A stretch of 35,780 nt of DNA from Candidatus Methylobacter oryzae (GTDB taxonomy: Bacteria; Pseudomonadota; Gammaproteobacteria; Methylococcales; Methylomonadaceae), in assembly GCA_945861405.1 (NCBI GenBank), contig CAMAUL010000032.1, forward strand, positions 1 through 35,780. The letters are read 5' to 3'. The position numbers and the translations under genes were made by a program. This document shows positions 1 through 8,319 of the stretch, piece after piece; the stretch's first letter is position 1; every line of letters begins with the position of its first letter. Under the pieces are notes generated by a model. The model saw only the letters and a program-made list of their open reading frames with translations. It made no database searches and had not been told where the DNA came from.

Positions 1-79
1 GATCACTTGGGGATTTCAAGCCTCGCCCTAATTCTTGCATCGCTGAAATCAATTTTGGGTCTTTAATTAGGTCGCTCAT
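1..79 (-). CDS. Transposase N-terminus, probable IS256 family (partial, runs off the left edge)
   Basis: An ATG at 79-77 follows a good ribosome site (AAGGAG about 6 nt upstream) and opens a frame of 26 codons that is still open at base 1. It begins MSDLIKDPKLISAMQEL and continues with GRGLKSPSD. The pattern of a short acidic start, an LxxELxxGLKSPxDL-like stretch and truncation there resembles the first residues of IS256-family (mutator-type) transposases. This is recognition from memory of the family; the DDE catalytic region lies outside the window. It could instead be another small protein with the same start. Confidence 0.45.
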   Translation of the reverse strand, partial: MSDLIKDPKLISAMQELGRGLKSPSD

Positions 80-150
80 TTTCTCTCCTTATATCGCCGT
101 ATTGTACGGCCATGAAAATAAGCGGTTACACGGATTTATTTACACCCCCT
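1..150 (-). mobile_element. End of a probable IS256-like insertion sequence
   Basis: Upstream of the partial transposase, the minus strand starts GGGGGTGTAAATAAATCCG at about 149-131 and continues with TGTAACCGC. This looks like the terminal repeat and promoter zone typical of IS256-family ends. The boundary at about 150 is inferred. The other end and any target duplication are outside the window. Confidence 0.35.
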
Positions 151-188
151 TAATCACACCAATCGAGCCAACCCTTTATCTCACCCCA

Positions 189-446
189 TTACTTCACGAT
201 TTCTGCAGCAGCAGCCTTTAACTTGGCTTCATCGGCCTGGATGGGTTTCATCATGTCGTTTTTAGAATTTTTAGCGCCTGCTACTAATGCGTCGGCGGTT
301 TTGAATTTACTTTTTAAGGCGTCAACGGCTGGAGCAATCGAACCATTGTGACAACCTTTGCAAGTATCTGATGGGCCAGCGATTGATTGGGATGGCATCA
401 AGCTAACTAAAGCCAATGTTGTCATTGCTAATAGAAGTTTTTTCAT
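189..446 (-). CDS. Small secreted mono-haem cytochrome c
   Basis: An 85-residue protein with a clean Sec signal peptide (cleavage near SIA-GPS, residue 23) and one c-type haem site C29-K-G-C32-H33. A methionine pair at 65-66 (DMMKP) is placed to give the distal haem ligand, as in class I cytochromes c. The mature protein is only about 62 residues, shorter than most cytochrome c-551/c-553 types. It is expected to be a soluble periplasmic electron carrier; the partner is unknown. Start supported by GAGGAGAC 6-8 nt upstream of the ATG. It stands alone between an IS end and a repeat-rich gap. Confidence 0.85.
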   Translation of the reverse strand: MKKLLLAMTTLALVSLMPSQSIAGPSDTCKGCHNGSIAPAVDALKSKFKTADALVAGAKNSKNDMMKPIQADEAKLKAAAAEIVK

Positions 447-664
447 TCTAAGTCTCCTCAGGTTTAAAGCAGTTATTAAATTTAGCGATATAAAGGTTGA
501 ACGTTTTTTATCTAGTTATGAATGTTCAAACGATTAGACGTAGACGGTTTTACATCATCTACAGAAATTTTTTATCACACCCTAAATTGCAATGCAAATT
601 CTTTAAAACCTTTCAAGAGCATCAGTATTGTTAGAATAAGCTGAAATGAGGCCATCCTTCTGCT

Positions 665-758
665 GTAAGGTGGGTAATTACGCCGCTAGGCAATCCGCCG
701 CAACTTCGGCTGACTGTAATCGGCGTTGTGAGCGCCTACTTTTGGTGTAGGGCTACAC
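665..758. repeat. Intergenic palindromic repeat block (several short hairpins)
   Basis: CGCCG (681-685) pairs with CGGCG (721-725), enclosing GCCG-caactt-CGGC (697-710). A second hairpin GTGTAG-GG-CTACAC lies at 745-758. The wording (gggtaattacgcc, aatccgcc, gcgcctac) resembles the dispersed ggcggattacgc-type intergenic palindromes common in gammaproteobacteria. The bases from 447 to 664 hold no gene that I can support, only AT-rich upstream sequence of the cytochrome gene. Confidence 0.5.
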
Positions 759-765
759 AAACTTA

Positions 766-871
766 GGTGTTTGCACCAATTGTAATGCCAAGTAAACCAA
801 GGAAGAATATCTGCTAGATATTCCCAAGCCGGACGAGGCAACATGCTCCGTCCGGCTGTGAGACCGTTTAC
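766..871 (+). promoter_or_regulatory. Candidate structured 5' leader RNA (three-way junction) upstream of the 909 gene
   Basis: Perfectly complementary GTAAAC (792-797) and GTTTAC (866-871) can close a junction holding two hairpins. One is GAATATC-TGCTA-GATATTC (805-823). The other is AGCCGGACG (827-835) with CGTCCGGCT (849-857). A smaller hairpin GGTG-TTTG-CACC (766-777) precedes them. The structure ends 37 nt before the ATG of the next gene, with a purine-rich ribosome site (AAAGGAAA) in between. There is no U-run after the big stem, so it is not a standard terminator. I could not match it to a known riboswitch consensus. Whether it is transcribed is unknown. Confidence 0.4.
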
Positions 872-908
872 CCAATGCCCTCTTTAACGAAAAACAAAGG
901 AAAGCGAA

Positions 909-1382
909 ATGGTGGATAAAGTAAAAAGACTGATAACTTTCATCATCTTCGGTATGGCAATGCTATTCAGTGTGCCGACGTTTGCTACAGAGGTTGATGA
1001 TTCCATTTCCAGCTGTCTTAAGACGTGGGGCAAACATCCTTTCGGAAACAACCCCGAATATAAGACTCTCGCTACATCAGTCAAAGTCTTCGGTATTGGG
1101 CAAGGCTCTACCGATTCAGAACTTACCAATTCGCCGTCTTTGGTACTGGTTAATCCTGGGGTCAATGTCATGGGGGGAACAACTATTGAACTTCTGAACC
1201 CTAATGGTTGGTACTGCTTGCGGAACAATGTCAATGTAATGGGAGGCCTGACCATAAGGGTTCATTGCAAAGCCCACTTGGCGTCTGCCACAGAGGGAGT
1301 GACCGTGTTAGGGTCAAATTCAGATGTAAAGAGTACTACGGTAATGGGCTCAACACAGATAGAACTCGTTGGTTGTAATTGA
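909..1382 (+). CDS. Secreted protein with repeated V-M-G beta motifs, family unknown
   Basis: 157 residues with a signal peptide (hydrophobic 8-22, likely cut after PTFA, residue 27). The mature part carries four cysteines (36, 103, 120, 156), suggesting two disulfides. Its second half has a recurring motif: GVNVMGGTTIEL (84-95), NVNVMGGLTIRV (107-118), GVTVLGS (130-136) and TTVMGSTQIEL (143-153). Spacing of 13-23 residues and alternating hydrophobics suggest stacked beta strands, as in solenoid or bactofilin-like folds. This is inference. Start supported by AAAGGAAA 7-13 nt upstream. Preceded by a hairpin-rich leader; no partner gene is adjacent. I do not recognise a named family. Confidence 0.7.
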   Translation: MVDKVKRLITFIIFGMAMLFSVPTFATEVDDSISSCLKTWGKHPFGNNPEYKTLATSVKVFGIGQGSTDSELTNSPSLVLVNPGVNVMGGTTIELLNPNGWYCLRNNVNVMGGLTIRVHCKAHLASATEGVTVLGSNSDVKSTTVMGSTQIELVGCN

Positions 1383-1456
1383 CGTTGTGTTGATTGACGG
1401 CAATTCTCCTGCTGATGCTCATCCATGCGTCGTGTGGCGAAATAGGCCTGCGAACT

Positions 1457-2074
1457 TTATCCAAGCCTTAGAGCTGCCAAATCCCAATAATCAACCGGCA
1501 GCCGCGCCGCTAATTCATCCCACCGAATCACAATTTCCGGCAATACCCCGACCTGGGTTTCGCCATTTAATTCGTAGAGTTCGGGCTTGCCGTATTCGCT
1601 GTCGATCAAGCGGTAAACGGTCAACACTCTATCCATCGGGTGAATCAGCCAGTATTCTTTTACGCCATGGCGTTCGTAAAGATTACGTTTTTTGATCTGA
1701 TCGTGACCGGCCGTGGACGGCGAAAGCACTTCTACGATCCAGTCCGGCGCACCGCGTACGCCGCGCCGATCCAGTTTGCTGCTGTCGCAGACTACTAATA
1801 CATCCGGCTGCACGACGGTATCGATGCTTTCGTCGGCTTCATTGTGTTTCGGCAGACGGACATCGACCGGCGCAATGAAGGCGCGGCAAGATTTACCTTT
1901 AAGTGCCAGTCGAGTCTGGAGATAAATTTCCCCTGCCACATCCTGATGCGCCAGATCGGAAGCCGGGGACATCGCATAGGCGTTGCCATCGATCAATTCA
2001 TAGCGGCTATCATCAGGCCAAGTCAGATAATCGCCGTAGCAGTGGTGCTGAGTATCTTTTAATGCTAAACCCAT
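1457..2074 (-). CDS. Uma2 family (DUF820) putative restriction-endonuclease-fold protein
   Basis: About 205 residues. It shows the Uma2 hallmarks of a PD-(D/E)xK nuclease fold: an early YELIDG box, VVQPDVLVV with the acidic residue, PDWIVEVLSPST with the second acid, then a lysine in KKRNLYERHGVKEYW. These families are numerous in cyanobacteria and some proteobacteria; their biological role is unsettled. The start at 2074 (MGLALKD) is preferred over an upstream in-frame codon because GAGGAA lies 8 nt upstream of this ATG. No partner gene is visible, and it stands alone between repeats and the argS operon terminator. Confidence 0.85.
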   Translation of the reverse strand: MGLALKDTQHHCYGDYLTWPDDSRYELIDGNAYAMSPASDLAHQDVAGEIYLQTRLALKGKSCRAFIAPVDVRLPKHNEADESIDTVVQPDVLVVCDSSKLDRRGVRGAPDWIVEVLSPSTAGHDQIKKRNLYERHGVKEYWLIHPMDRVLTVYRLIDSEYGKPELYELNGETQVGVLPEIVIRWDELAARLPVDYWDLAALRLG

Positions 2075-2239
2075 ATCCGATTCCTCGTATAGTTCGTGCA
2101 GATTGGTTTTTGATTTAAAAAGCATAACACAGCACATAGGCTCCGGGTATTATTTTGGGGCTGCGGTGTATTTGCTGGGTGATGAGCTAAAGCTAGGCGG
2201 GGTGTGCATTGCGAGCTATTTATGAATACATAAACTTAG

Positions 2240-2261
2240 AAAAAGGGGGCGATCCCCCCAG
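2240..2261 (-). terminator. Rho-independent terminator of the argS-SPOR operon
   Basis: Read on the minus strand, a GGGGG/CCCCC stem with a 4-nt loop is directly followed by TTTTT. It lies about 10 nt after the stop codon of the SPOR gene. Confidence 0.85.
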
Positions 2262-2270
2262 ACGTACATC

Positions 2271-2879
2271 TTATTGCTTACCAACTTCGATAACAATTGC
2301 GTCTATGCCGTTTTCTCTTAACCGGGCGCGAATGGTGCTGACGCTGGTCATTTGCGTATAAGGCCCCATTTTTACCCGATTCCAGGCCGCGCTGCCGACT
2401 TGCGCTTTCTCAACTTTGGATTCGATCCCCATTAAAGCGAGCTTGGCTCTCAGGTTGTCGGCATCTTTAAAGTCTTTGAACGAGCCGGCCTGCAAAATAT
2501 AACTGGCGGTTTTGGCCTGACCTACCCGCTCTTCCCGGGTGCGTGTGCTGATTTCATAATCAGGCACAACGACTTCTTTTTCGGGCAGGATCGTATAAAA
2601 ATCAAATTGCGGCAACACCGGCCCCGGTTCAGGTTTTTTCTCCGGCTTGGGCGCTTCGGTTTTTGCGGTCTGGGGCTTGGTTGGTGTCGTCGGTTGAGGG
2701 CTTGCCTGTTCTGAATCCTGTTGATTAAACACAGTGCCGCGCAAATAAACCAGAAAAACTACAAACGAAATAATCAGCGCCGTAATCAGCATCCATTTCC
2801 ACAGGCTAAGGCCGTCTGATTTTTTCCGGTACGATGCAGAATGCTTACCCTGCGCCCTGTGTTTGTAGTCTTTAGCCAT
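2271..2879 (-). CDS. ftsN: SPOR-domain cell-division protein, FtsN-like
   Basis: 202 residues. A basic cytoplasmic tail (1-27) is followed by one membrane helix (about 28-46), a proline/lysine-rich linker (about 55-95), and a C-terminal SPOR domain (about 125-200) with YILQAGSFKDFKDADNLRAKL and a VKMGPYTQ motif. This topology is that of FtsN, a bitopic division protein whose SPOR domain binds denuded septal glycan. The gene follows argS with one base between stop and ATG (TAA-C-ATG), implying translational coupling. An argS-ftsN-like order is known in pseudomonads. The symbol rests on architecture and context, not an orthology test. Confidence 0.8.
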   Translation of the reverse strand: MAKDYKHRAQGKHSASYRKKSDGLSLWKWMLITALIISFVVFLVYLRGTVFNQQDSEQASPQPTTPTKPQTAKTEAPKPEKKPEPGPVLPQFDFYTILPEKEVVVPDYEISTRTREERVGQAKTASYILQAGSFKDFKDADNLRAKLALMGIESKVEKAQVGSAAWNRVKMGPYTQMTSVSTIRARLRENGIDAIVIEVGKQ

Positions 2880-2880
2880 G

Positions 2881-4641
2881 TTACATCGCTTCAGGTGTGT
2901 TGATATCCAGCAAGCCCAAGCCGTTAGCCAGTATCTGTTTTACTGAGCAAATCAGGTTAAGCCTTGCATTGCGAATTTTTGCATCATCAACCAAAAATTG
3001 ATGGGCATTGTAGTAAGTATGGAACTCATTAGCCAATTCGCGCAGGTATTGAATCAGCTGATGCGGTTCGTATTGCAGGGCAGCGCGCTCCAGCACTTCA
3101 GGATAGCGCGCCAGTGTTCCGAGCAGGTTGGTTTCGTGCTCTTCGGTTAATAACGGGAGGTTTTCCATGCCCAACAGCAAATTGCGCTCCCAGTTTTTTT
3201 CGTCCAATTGGCGCAACACGCTACACACTCTGGCATAGGCATACTGCACATAAAATACCGGATTCTCGTTGGATTTGGAGGTCGCCAGTTTCAGGTCGAA
3301 ATCCATGTGCTGCTCCGACCTGCGCATTACGTAAAAGAAACGCGCCGCATCTTTGCCGACTTCGTTGCGCAATTGCCGTAAGGTGACGAATTCGCCGGAA
3401 CGGGTCGACATTTGCACTTTTTCTTCGCCGCGATACAGCGAGGCGAACTGCACCAGCAGCACTTTCAGCTTGGACTCGTCTGCGCCCAAGGCTGCAATGG
3501 CGGCCTTGACGCGGGGAATGTAGCCGTGATGATCGGCTCCCCAGATGTTGATAATCTGGTCGAAGCCGCGATCCAGCTTGTTCATGTGGTAGGCAATATC
3601 GGACGCAAAATAGGTGGATTGGCCGTTATCGCGAACCACCACCCGGTCTTTTTCGTCGCCTAATTTGGCGCAGGCAAACCAGGTCGCGCCATCCTGCTCG
3701 TACAGATGTCCAGCAGCACGCAGGCGCTCCAGCGCTTTTTCAACCGAACCGTCATCCATCAACTGGCGCTCTGAAAACCATTCCTGATAGTCAACGCCAA
3801 ACTCGCTCAAGTCGATCTTGATGTCTTCCAGGATGTTGTTCAAGCCTATTTGAAAAAAGTCCTGATAGAGCGATGCGCCCAGTAAAGTCTTGGCTCGATC
3901 TATCAAGGCATCGATATGGACTTCCTTGTCGCCGCCTTCAGGTTCATCGGGCGGTATATCTTCTAACACCAGCTCTACCGGTCTGCAATATTCATTGGTG
4001 GCGTTTTTATGAATGTCCGAGGCAATTTCACGGACATAATCGCCTCGATAAGCATTGCTGGGGAAACGCACCAGTTCGCCGCATTCTTCCAGGTATCTGA
4101 GCCAGATGCTGGTGGCGAGTATATCCATCTGCCGACCGGCATCATTGACGTAATATTCACGATGCACGTCAAAGCCGACCGCCTGCAATAAATCGGCGAC
4201 CACTGAACCGTAAGCGGCTCCACGACCATGTCCGACATGCAAAGGCCCGGTCGGATTGGCGGAAACAAATTCGACCTGGACTTTTTTACCCGCGCCGATA
4301 TTACTTAAGCCAAACTCTCGGCCTTGGTCGTGAATGAGTTTGATAACCTGATATTGGGCGGTGGGATCGATAAAGAAATTGATAAATCCGGGGCCTGCCA
4401 GCTCGGCTTTAATAATGGCGGCATCTTGGGGCAGCGCGGCCATCAGTTTTTCAGCCAATTGGCGCGGGTTGGTGTTGGCCGGTTTCGCCAGCATCAATGC
4501 CAGATTAGAAGCAAAGTCGCCGTGCTGCGGGTCACGGGTGCGGTCAATTGTAATATTAGGGATGATTTCCTGAGCGAGAACGCCGTTTGCTTTAAGTGTT
4601 TCAACGGCTTGCAGGATAAGTTCCTCTATCTTTTTTTTCAT
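2881..4641 (-). CDS. argS: Arginyl-tRNA synthetase
   Basis: 586 residues, the normal bacterial length. It charges tRNA-Arg with arginine in the cytoplasm. An N-terminal add-1 domain (about 1-110) precedes the class I catalytic core with [15 protein letters not shown] (HIGH-type box HVGH at 135-138). The KMSKS equivalent is the degenerate VQMSTRSG, usual for bacterial ArgRS, followed by VTLRQL. The C-terminal helical anticodon domain has the [10 protein letters not shown] motif. It is the first gene of a two-gene unit with the SPOR protein, ending at the terminator near 2250. Confidence 0.97.
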   Translation of the reverse strand: MKKKIEELILQAVETLKANGVLAQEIIPNITIDRTRDPQHGDFASNLALMLAKPANTNPRQLAEKLMAALPQDAAIIKAELAGPGFINFFIDPTAQYQVIKLIHDQGREFGLSNIGAGKKVQVEFVSANPTGPLHVGHGRGAAYGSVVADLLQAVGFDVHREYYVNDAGRQMDILATSIWLRYLEECGELVRFPSNAYRGDYVREIASDIHKNATNEYCRPVELVLEDIPPDEPEGGDKEVHIDALIDRAKTLLGASLYQDFFQIGLNNILEDIKIDLSEFGVDYQEWFSERQLMDDGSVEKALERLRAAGHLYEQDGATWFACAKLGDEKDRVVVRDNGQSTYFASDIAYHMNKLDRGFDQIINIWGADHHGYIPRVKAAIAALGADESKLKVLLVQFASLYRGEEKVQMSTRSGEFVTLRQLRNEVGKDAARFFYVMRRSEQHMDFDLKLATSKSNENPVFYVQYAYARVCSVLRQLDEKNWERNLLLGMENLPLLTEEHETNLLGTLARYPEVLERAALQYEPHQLIQYLRELANEFHTYYNAHQFLVDDAKIRNARLNLICSVKQILANGLGLLDINTPEAM

Positions 4642-4782
4642 TGCTTCACTGCGTAGGTTAGATCAAGTAAACAGACGCACATTATCCGTTAAAATCATTT
4701 GATTATCCATTCAAACAACATTAATGACCGTCAACTGGATAATATCCAGCGATCAATGCGGCTTCGGCTGTGATGATGAAAT

Positions 4783-5076
4783 GTGGGAGGGAACGGAATG
4801 GTGAGGGATGTCTCGACGACGGCATGGACAGGAAATGATCCAGTCATTTCTTTGCATTCCCCACATCCCTGCGGGTTATGCAGGAGGTACGACCCCACGG
4901 AAGGGGGAGGTAGAGCAATGCATGGAGCAATTGCCGAGAGCACCAACAGTAGGCGCTTTAGGCGACGCAGGAGCAGTTGCCGACGACTGCATGGACGCAG
5001 GAGGTAGAGCAATGCATGGAGCAATTGCCGACGACTGCATGGATGCAGGAGGTAGAGCAACGCAGGAGCAGTTGCC
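4783..5076. repeat. Intergenic repeat block with 48-bp tandem units
   Basis: Two adjacent units, 4982-5029 (48 bp) and 5030-5076 (47 bp), share GACGACTGCATGGA, CAGGAGGTAGAGCAA, GGAGCA and TTGCC. A third, mosaic copy spans 4906-4981 and includes GTAGGCGCTTTAGGCGACGC, which recurs at about 19470. Earlier parts (4820-4900) carry related CATGGACAGGA and GCAGGAGGTA pieces and a GAAATGA-tccag-TCATTTC hairpin (4832-4850). Open frames across it contain the repeats themselves and show no conserved domain, so I treat them as non-coding. The rest of the gap (4642-4782) should hold the argS promoter; I could not fix its boxes. Confidence 0.7.
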
Positions 5077-5127
5077 GAGACTTAAACGTTTGTTGATAAC
5101 GTATAAGTCTCGAGGAGCGGTGCAGCC

Positions 5128-5523
5128 TTATTTTTTGGTGAAATACATATAGCTTCCGTACTTATTGTCTTTAAGCACCATAGTCGTATCGGTTTTTTCG
5201 ACTAACGAGTAGCTATCGAATTTACCCGCTCTGCCCAGTATGCTGACTTTTAACATGCCGCCTTCGACAACATAGTCCACTGCCGGCGCATCATAAGGGT
5301 TGCCTCTAACTTGAGGGATGTCTTTTTGGATCAACTGGTTGTTATTAAGCACCCAGGTCATGCCCATCGGTTTCTTTTCAGTATCTTCCGGCGATTTTTT
5401 GGTATATTCCAGAAACCAACTACCGATGATGTCCTTATCTGAATTCAGGGTGTCGGCAAATACAGCCGGACTTGCCAATCCGAACAACAAGGATAACGCG
5501 AGTAATATTTTTATTTTGTTCAT
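5128..5523 (-). CDS. Small periplasmic protein, lipocalin-like, function unknown
   Basis: 131 residues. A signal peptide (1-23, VFA-DTL) is followed by a beta-rich mature domain beginning DIIGSWFLEYTKK. It continues with alternating strands (MTWVLNNNQLIQKD, YVVEGGMLKVSILG, MVLKDNKYGSYMYFTKK). The opening GSWF and strand pattern resemble lipocalin-like or META-type small barrels. That is a fold guess and no function follows from it. Start supported by an AGGA purine site upstream of the ATG. No operon partner: algC lies 160 bp downstream on the same strand, with a hairpin between. Confidence 0.65.
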   Translation of the reverse strand: MNKIKILLALSLLFGLASPAVFADTLNSDKDIIGSWFLEYTKKSPEDTEKKPMGMTWVLNNNQLIQKDIPQVRGNPYDAPAVDYVVEGGMLKVSILGRAGKFDSYSLVEKTDTTMVLKDNKYGSYMYFTKK

Positions 5524-5633
5524 TATTTTTTCCTGGGTTAAGAAACTGAGACTATAAGCAACTATTTCACACTAGCATTGCTATTGTACAAGAAACTGAG
5601 TGGGGTAGTACTTAACTTTATAGGGTTAATCTG

Positions 5634-5667
5634 CCAGAGCGGCGACCGACCGGGGCCGTTCTGGCGA
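5634..5667 (-). terminator. Hairpin 3' of algC, possible terminator
   Basis: GCCAGA and TCTGGC arms with an inner GGC/GCC pair flank a GC-rich loop, 17 bp past the algC stop. No clear U-run follows, so factor-independent termination is uncertain. Confidence 0.35.
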
Positions 5668-5683
5668 ACACGTTACAGGTTTG

Positions 5684-8293
5684 TTAGAAAGGCAAGACAA
5701 TGTCAGGCTTGACCTGCTTCATCAGTTGTCTAAATTTTTCCTGAATGCCGCGCATGGCCGCTTCCGAATCGCCCTCAAAACGGATAACCAGCGATGGCGT
5801 GGTGTTGGATGCCCGCACCAGCCCCCAGCCGTCCGGAAAATCGACGCGCATGCCGTCTATGTCGGTGATTTTGCCGTCGGTAAAATTAGCGGCTTTAAAC
5901 AGGCTGTCGATAAAGGTGAAGTTTTCGCCCTCTTCCAGCGCAACATTCAACTCCGGCGTGTTGATGCTGTCGGGAAAATCGGCAAAAACCTCGGCGCTGC
6001 TGCGCGCATCTTTGGACAGTATTTCGAGTAAACGCGCCGCTGAATACAGCGCATCGTCAAAACCGAACCAGCGATCATTGAAGAAAATATGCCCACTCAT
6101 TTCACCGGCCAGTTTGGCGCCGGTTTCTTTAAGCTTGGCTTTCATCAAGGAATGCCCTGTTTTCCACATGGTCGGTCTGCCGCCGAATTTTGTAATCTGA
6201 TCGGCCAGATGGCGGGTGCATTTCACATCGTAAATGATTTCCGATCCGGGCTTGCTTGCCAGCACATCTTTGGCAAACAGCATCATTTGCCGGTCTGGCC
6301 AGATGATTTTGCCGTTGGAATCAACCACGCCCAAACGGTCGCCATCGCCGTCAAAAGCGATGCCGATGTCGGCCTTGTAATGCTTGACCGTTGCAATCAA
6401 TTCGACCAGGTTTTTGGGGTTGCTCGGATCCGGGTGGTGATTGGGGAAGGTGCCGTCGATGTCGCAGAACAGTTCATGAACCTCACAGCCCAATGTTTTC
6501 AGCAGCTTCGGCCCTAATTCACCGGCAACGCCGTTGCCGCAGTCCAGCACTACAGTTATGGGCCGACCGATATGTACATCCTCAGAAATAACGCCGAGGT
6601 ATTCATTGCTGAATTGGCTGTTTTGTTCGATGCTGCCGGGTGTGCCTGTTGCGTAAGCCTGATTGGCAATGCAGGTTTTAAGTTGCTGGATTTTTTCGTT
6701 TGCCAGCGTTTCGCCGTTGATGACCATTTTCAGTCCGTTGTAATCGGCCGGGTTATGGCTGCCGGTAATCATCACGCCGGTACGCCCTTCGGTGTGTCTA
6801 GCCACAAAATAAAGCACCGGCGTAGGCACCATGCCGATATCCAGCACGTTGAGCCCGGTTGCAATGATTCCTTTGGCTAAAGCTTCTGCCAGGGCAGGAC
6901 TGGAGGTTCTGCCATCGCGGCCGACCACGACGGTTTTGCAGTCATGCTCTTTAGCCTGGGTACCCAGCGCACGGCCGATGTCGTAAACCACCTCTTTAGT
7001 CAGCGTTTTGCCGACGATGCCCCGGATATCATAAGCCCTGAAAATGATACCGGGGTCAGTTTTTTTTACGGAAACCGGCATGTCAAAGGAGTCCGGCACG
7101 GGTTTTTCAACGATTTCCGGCTTGCTGGCTGCGACAGTCGGTGTATTGGTTTTGGCCTCGTCCAAAGCAACCGTTTTTGGCGTTTTAGGTTGCGTGGGTT
7201 CTGTCGGCCATAGGGCTGGGCTTTCTGAAGTGACCTCCATGGATGGCGGAAATGCCGCAAGACTGCCGGGAGCAGTCGCGGCCGTGAAGTCAGCAGGGTC
7301 ATCAAAAAAACTGCTCATTGCAAAATCAGCAGGATTATTATCACCGGGTACGCCGTCGTCCTGATTATCCATAACCCGTTTAAACTGCGCCAACGTTGAA
7401 ATGACGGCATTTATTTCAGTCAACTTAACGGGGTAAGTGCTTTGTAGTTTATTGGTTAGCATGTCTTTGCAGGCCTTAAGAACACTGCCCATATCATGCG
7501 TTAGTATGCCGGAAAGCATCCGCCAACCGATAAAAAAAGCCAACAGCGCCAGTAAGGCAGAAACAACAATGATGCAGGCAATCAGAGTCAGTCCGGTGGA
7601 ACTTGTGCTGCTTGCGTACTGGTAATGCATCTCCCAGCCGGTATTGGCTACCTTTATTTTTTGTACGTCATCGTTGGGATCAGCGCTGACGGGTCCACCG
7701 ACGGCACCCAATACAAGCTCTGCCTGCTTTAATTCAATATGACCATCTTTTAGCTGCGCGGCCTGTACGGTTTTGCTGATAAAGTCATAGCTCAGGCTGG
7801 CCAGAATAACGCCTACCACTTGGTCGTTTTGCATAATCCGGCGAGTTATCGCCAGATGCCGGTCTGGCCCGATGTCGCCTTGCACTGCCGGTAGCTGGTT
7901 TTTGGTAAACGTTTCCCGCACCATATCCAGGTCGGCATAACCCATTTTGGGCACGCTTTTGTCATCAAGCTCACTGACGCCGGGCAATAACAGTCTGACC
8001 TTCAGGACGCCGGGCAGATGCCGCTCAAGCTTTTCGGCTACTGTGCGTGTTTGGGTCGCGTCCGCACTGGTAACCGCAGCCAGCACCTCGGGATCCTGCG
8101 CCATTTTTTCCAGCGTGCTGGTCAGCAGATTGATCTGTGCTGTTATGCCCAATGCGACGCTTTTGGCAACGGCTTCCGTTGAGTAATGCTGAGTTTGCCC
8201 GATTTGCGTCATACTGATCCAGTAAACGCCGGAACCGGCAGTTAAGATCATTAAAACAGCGAACGCTGACAGTAAAGAAAATAGTCGTACCAT
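5684..8293 (-). CDS. algC: Phosphomannomutase/phosphoglucomutase with membrane sensor-like N-terminus
   Basis: 869 residues. The C-terminal 460 (from about 410, DPGIIFRAYDIRGIVG) are a complete alpha-D-phosphohexomutase. They carry the phosphoserine loop TGSHNP (Ser512), the metal loop DGDGDR (Asp648, 650, 652), a GEMSGH sugar loop and the phosphate-binding RASNTTP near the C-terminus. It interconverts mannose/glucose 6- and 1-phosphates for polysaccharide and LPS precursors. The N-terminal 400 residues have two membrane helices (about 6-26 and 228-256) around a periplasmic Cache/PAS-like region. A proline-rich linker (about 320-400) follows. Long AlgC forms like this exist in pseudomonads and related bacteria. 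dut lies 26 bp upstream on the same strand. Confidence 0.93.
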   Translation of the reverse strand: MVRLFSLLSAFAVLMILTAGSGVYWISMTQIGQTQHYSTEAVAKSVALGITAQINLLTSTLEKMAQDPEVLAAVTSADATQTRTVAEKLERHLPGVLKVRLLLPGVSELDDKSVPKMGYADLDMVRETFTKNQLPAVQGDIGPDRHLAITRRIMQNDQVVGVILASLSYDFISKTVQAAQLKDGHIELKQAELVLGAVGGPVSADPNDDVQKIKVANTGWEMHYQYASSTSSTGLTLIACIIVVSALLALLAFFIGWRMLSGILTHDMGSVLKACKDMLTNKLQSTYPVKLTEINAVISTLAQFKRVMDNQDDGVPGDNNPADFAMSSFFDDPADFTAATAPGSLAAFPPSMEVTSESPALWPTEPTQPKTPKTVALDEAKTNTPTVAASKPEIVEKPVPDSFDMPVSVKKTDPGIIFRAYDIRGIVGKTLTKEVVYDIGRALGTQAKEHDCKTVVVGRDGRTSSPALAEALAKGIIATGLNVLDIGMVPTPVLYFVARHTEGRTGVMITGSHNPADYNGLKMVINGETLANEKIQQLKTCIANQAYATGTPGSIEQNSQFSNEYLGVISEDVHIGRPITVVLDCGNGVAGELGPKLLKTLGCEVHELFCDIDGTFPNHHPDPSNPKNLVELIATVKHYKADIGIAFDGDGDRLGVVDSNGKIIWPDRQMMLFAKDVLASKPGSEIIYDVKCTRHLADQITKFGGRPTMWKTGHSLMKAKLKETGAKLAGEMSGHIFFNDRWFGFDDALYSAARLLEILSKDARSSAEVFADFPDSINTPELNVALEEGENFTFIDSLFKAANFTDGKITDIDGMRVDFPDGWGLVRASNTTPSLVIRFEGDSEAAMRGIQEKFRQLMKQVKPDIVLPF

Positions 8294-8319
8294 GATGATG
8301 CCCTATAAAGAAAAACTGC

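Noticed and set aside
4808-5152. 114-residue open frame on the plus strand across the repeat block
   Set aside because: It consists of the tandem repeats translated (ADDCMDAGGRA) and shows no conserved domain; it overlaps the end of the minus-strand gene at 5128.
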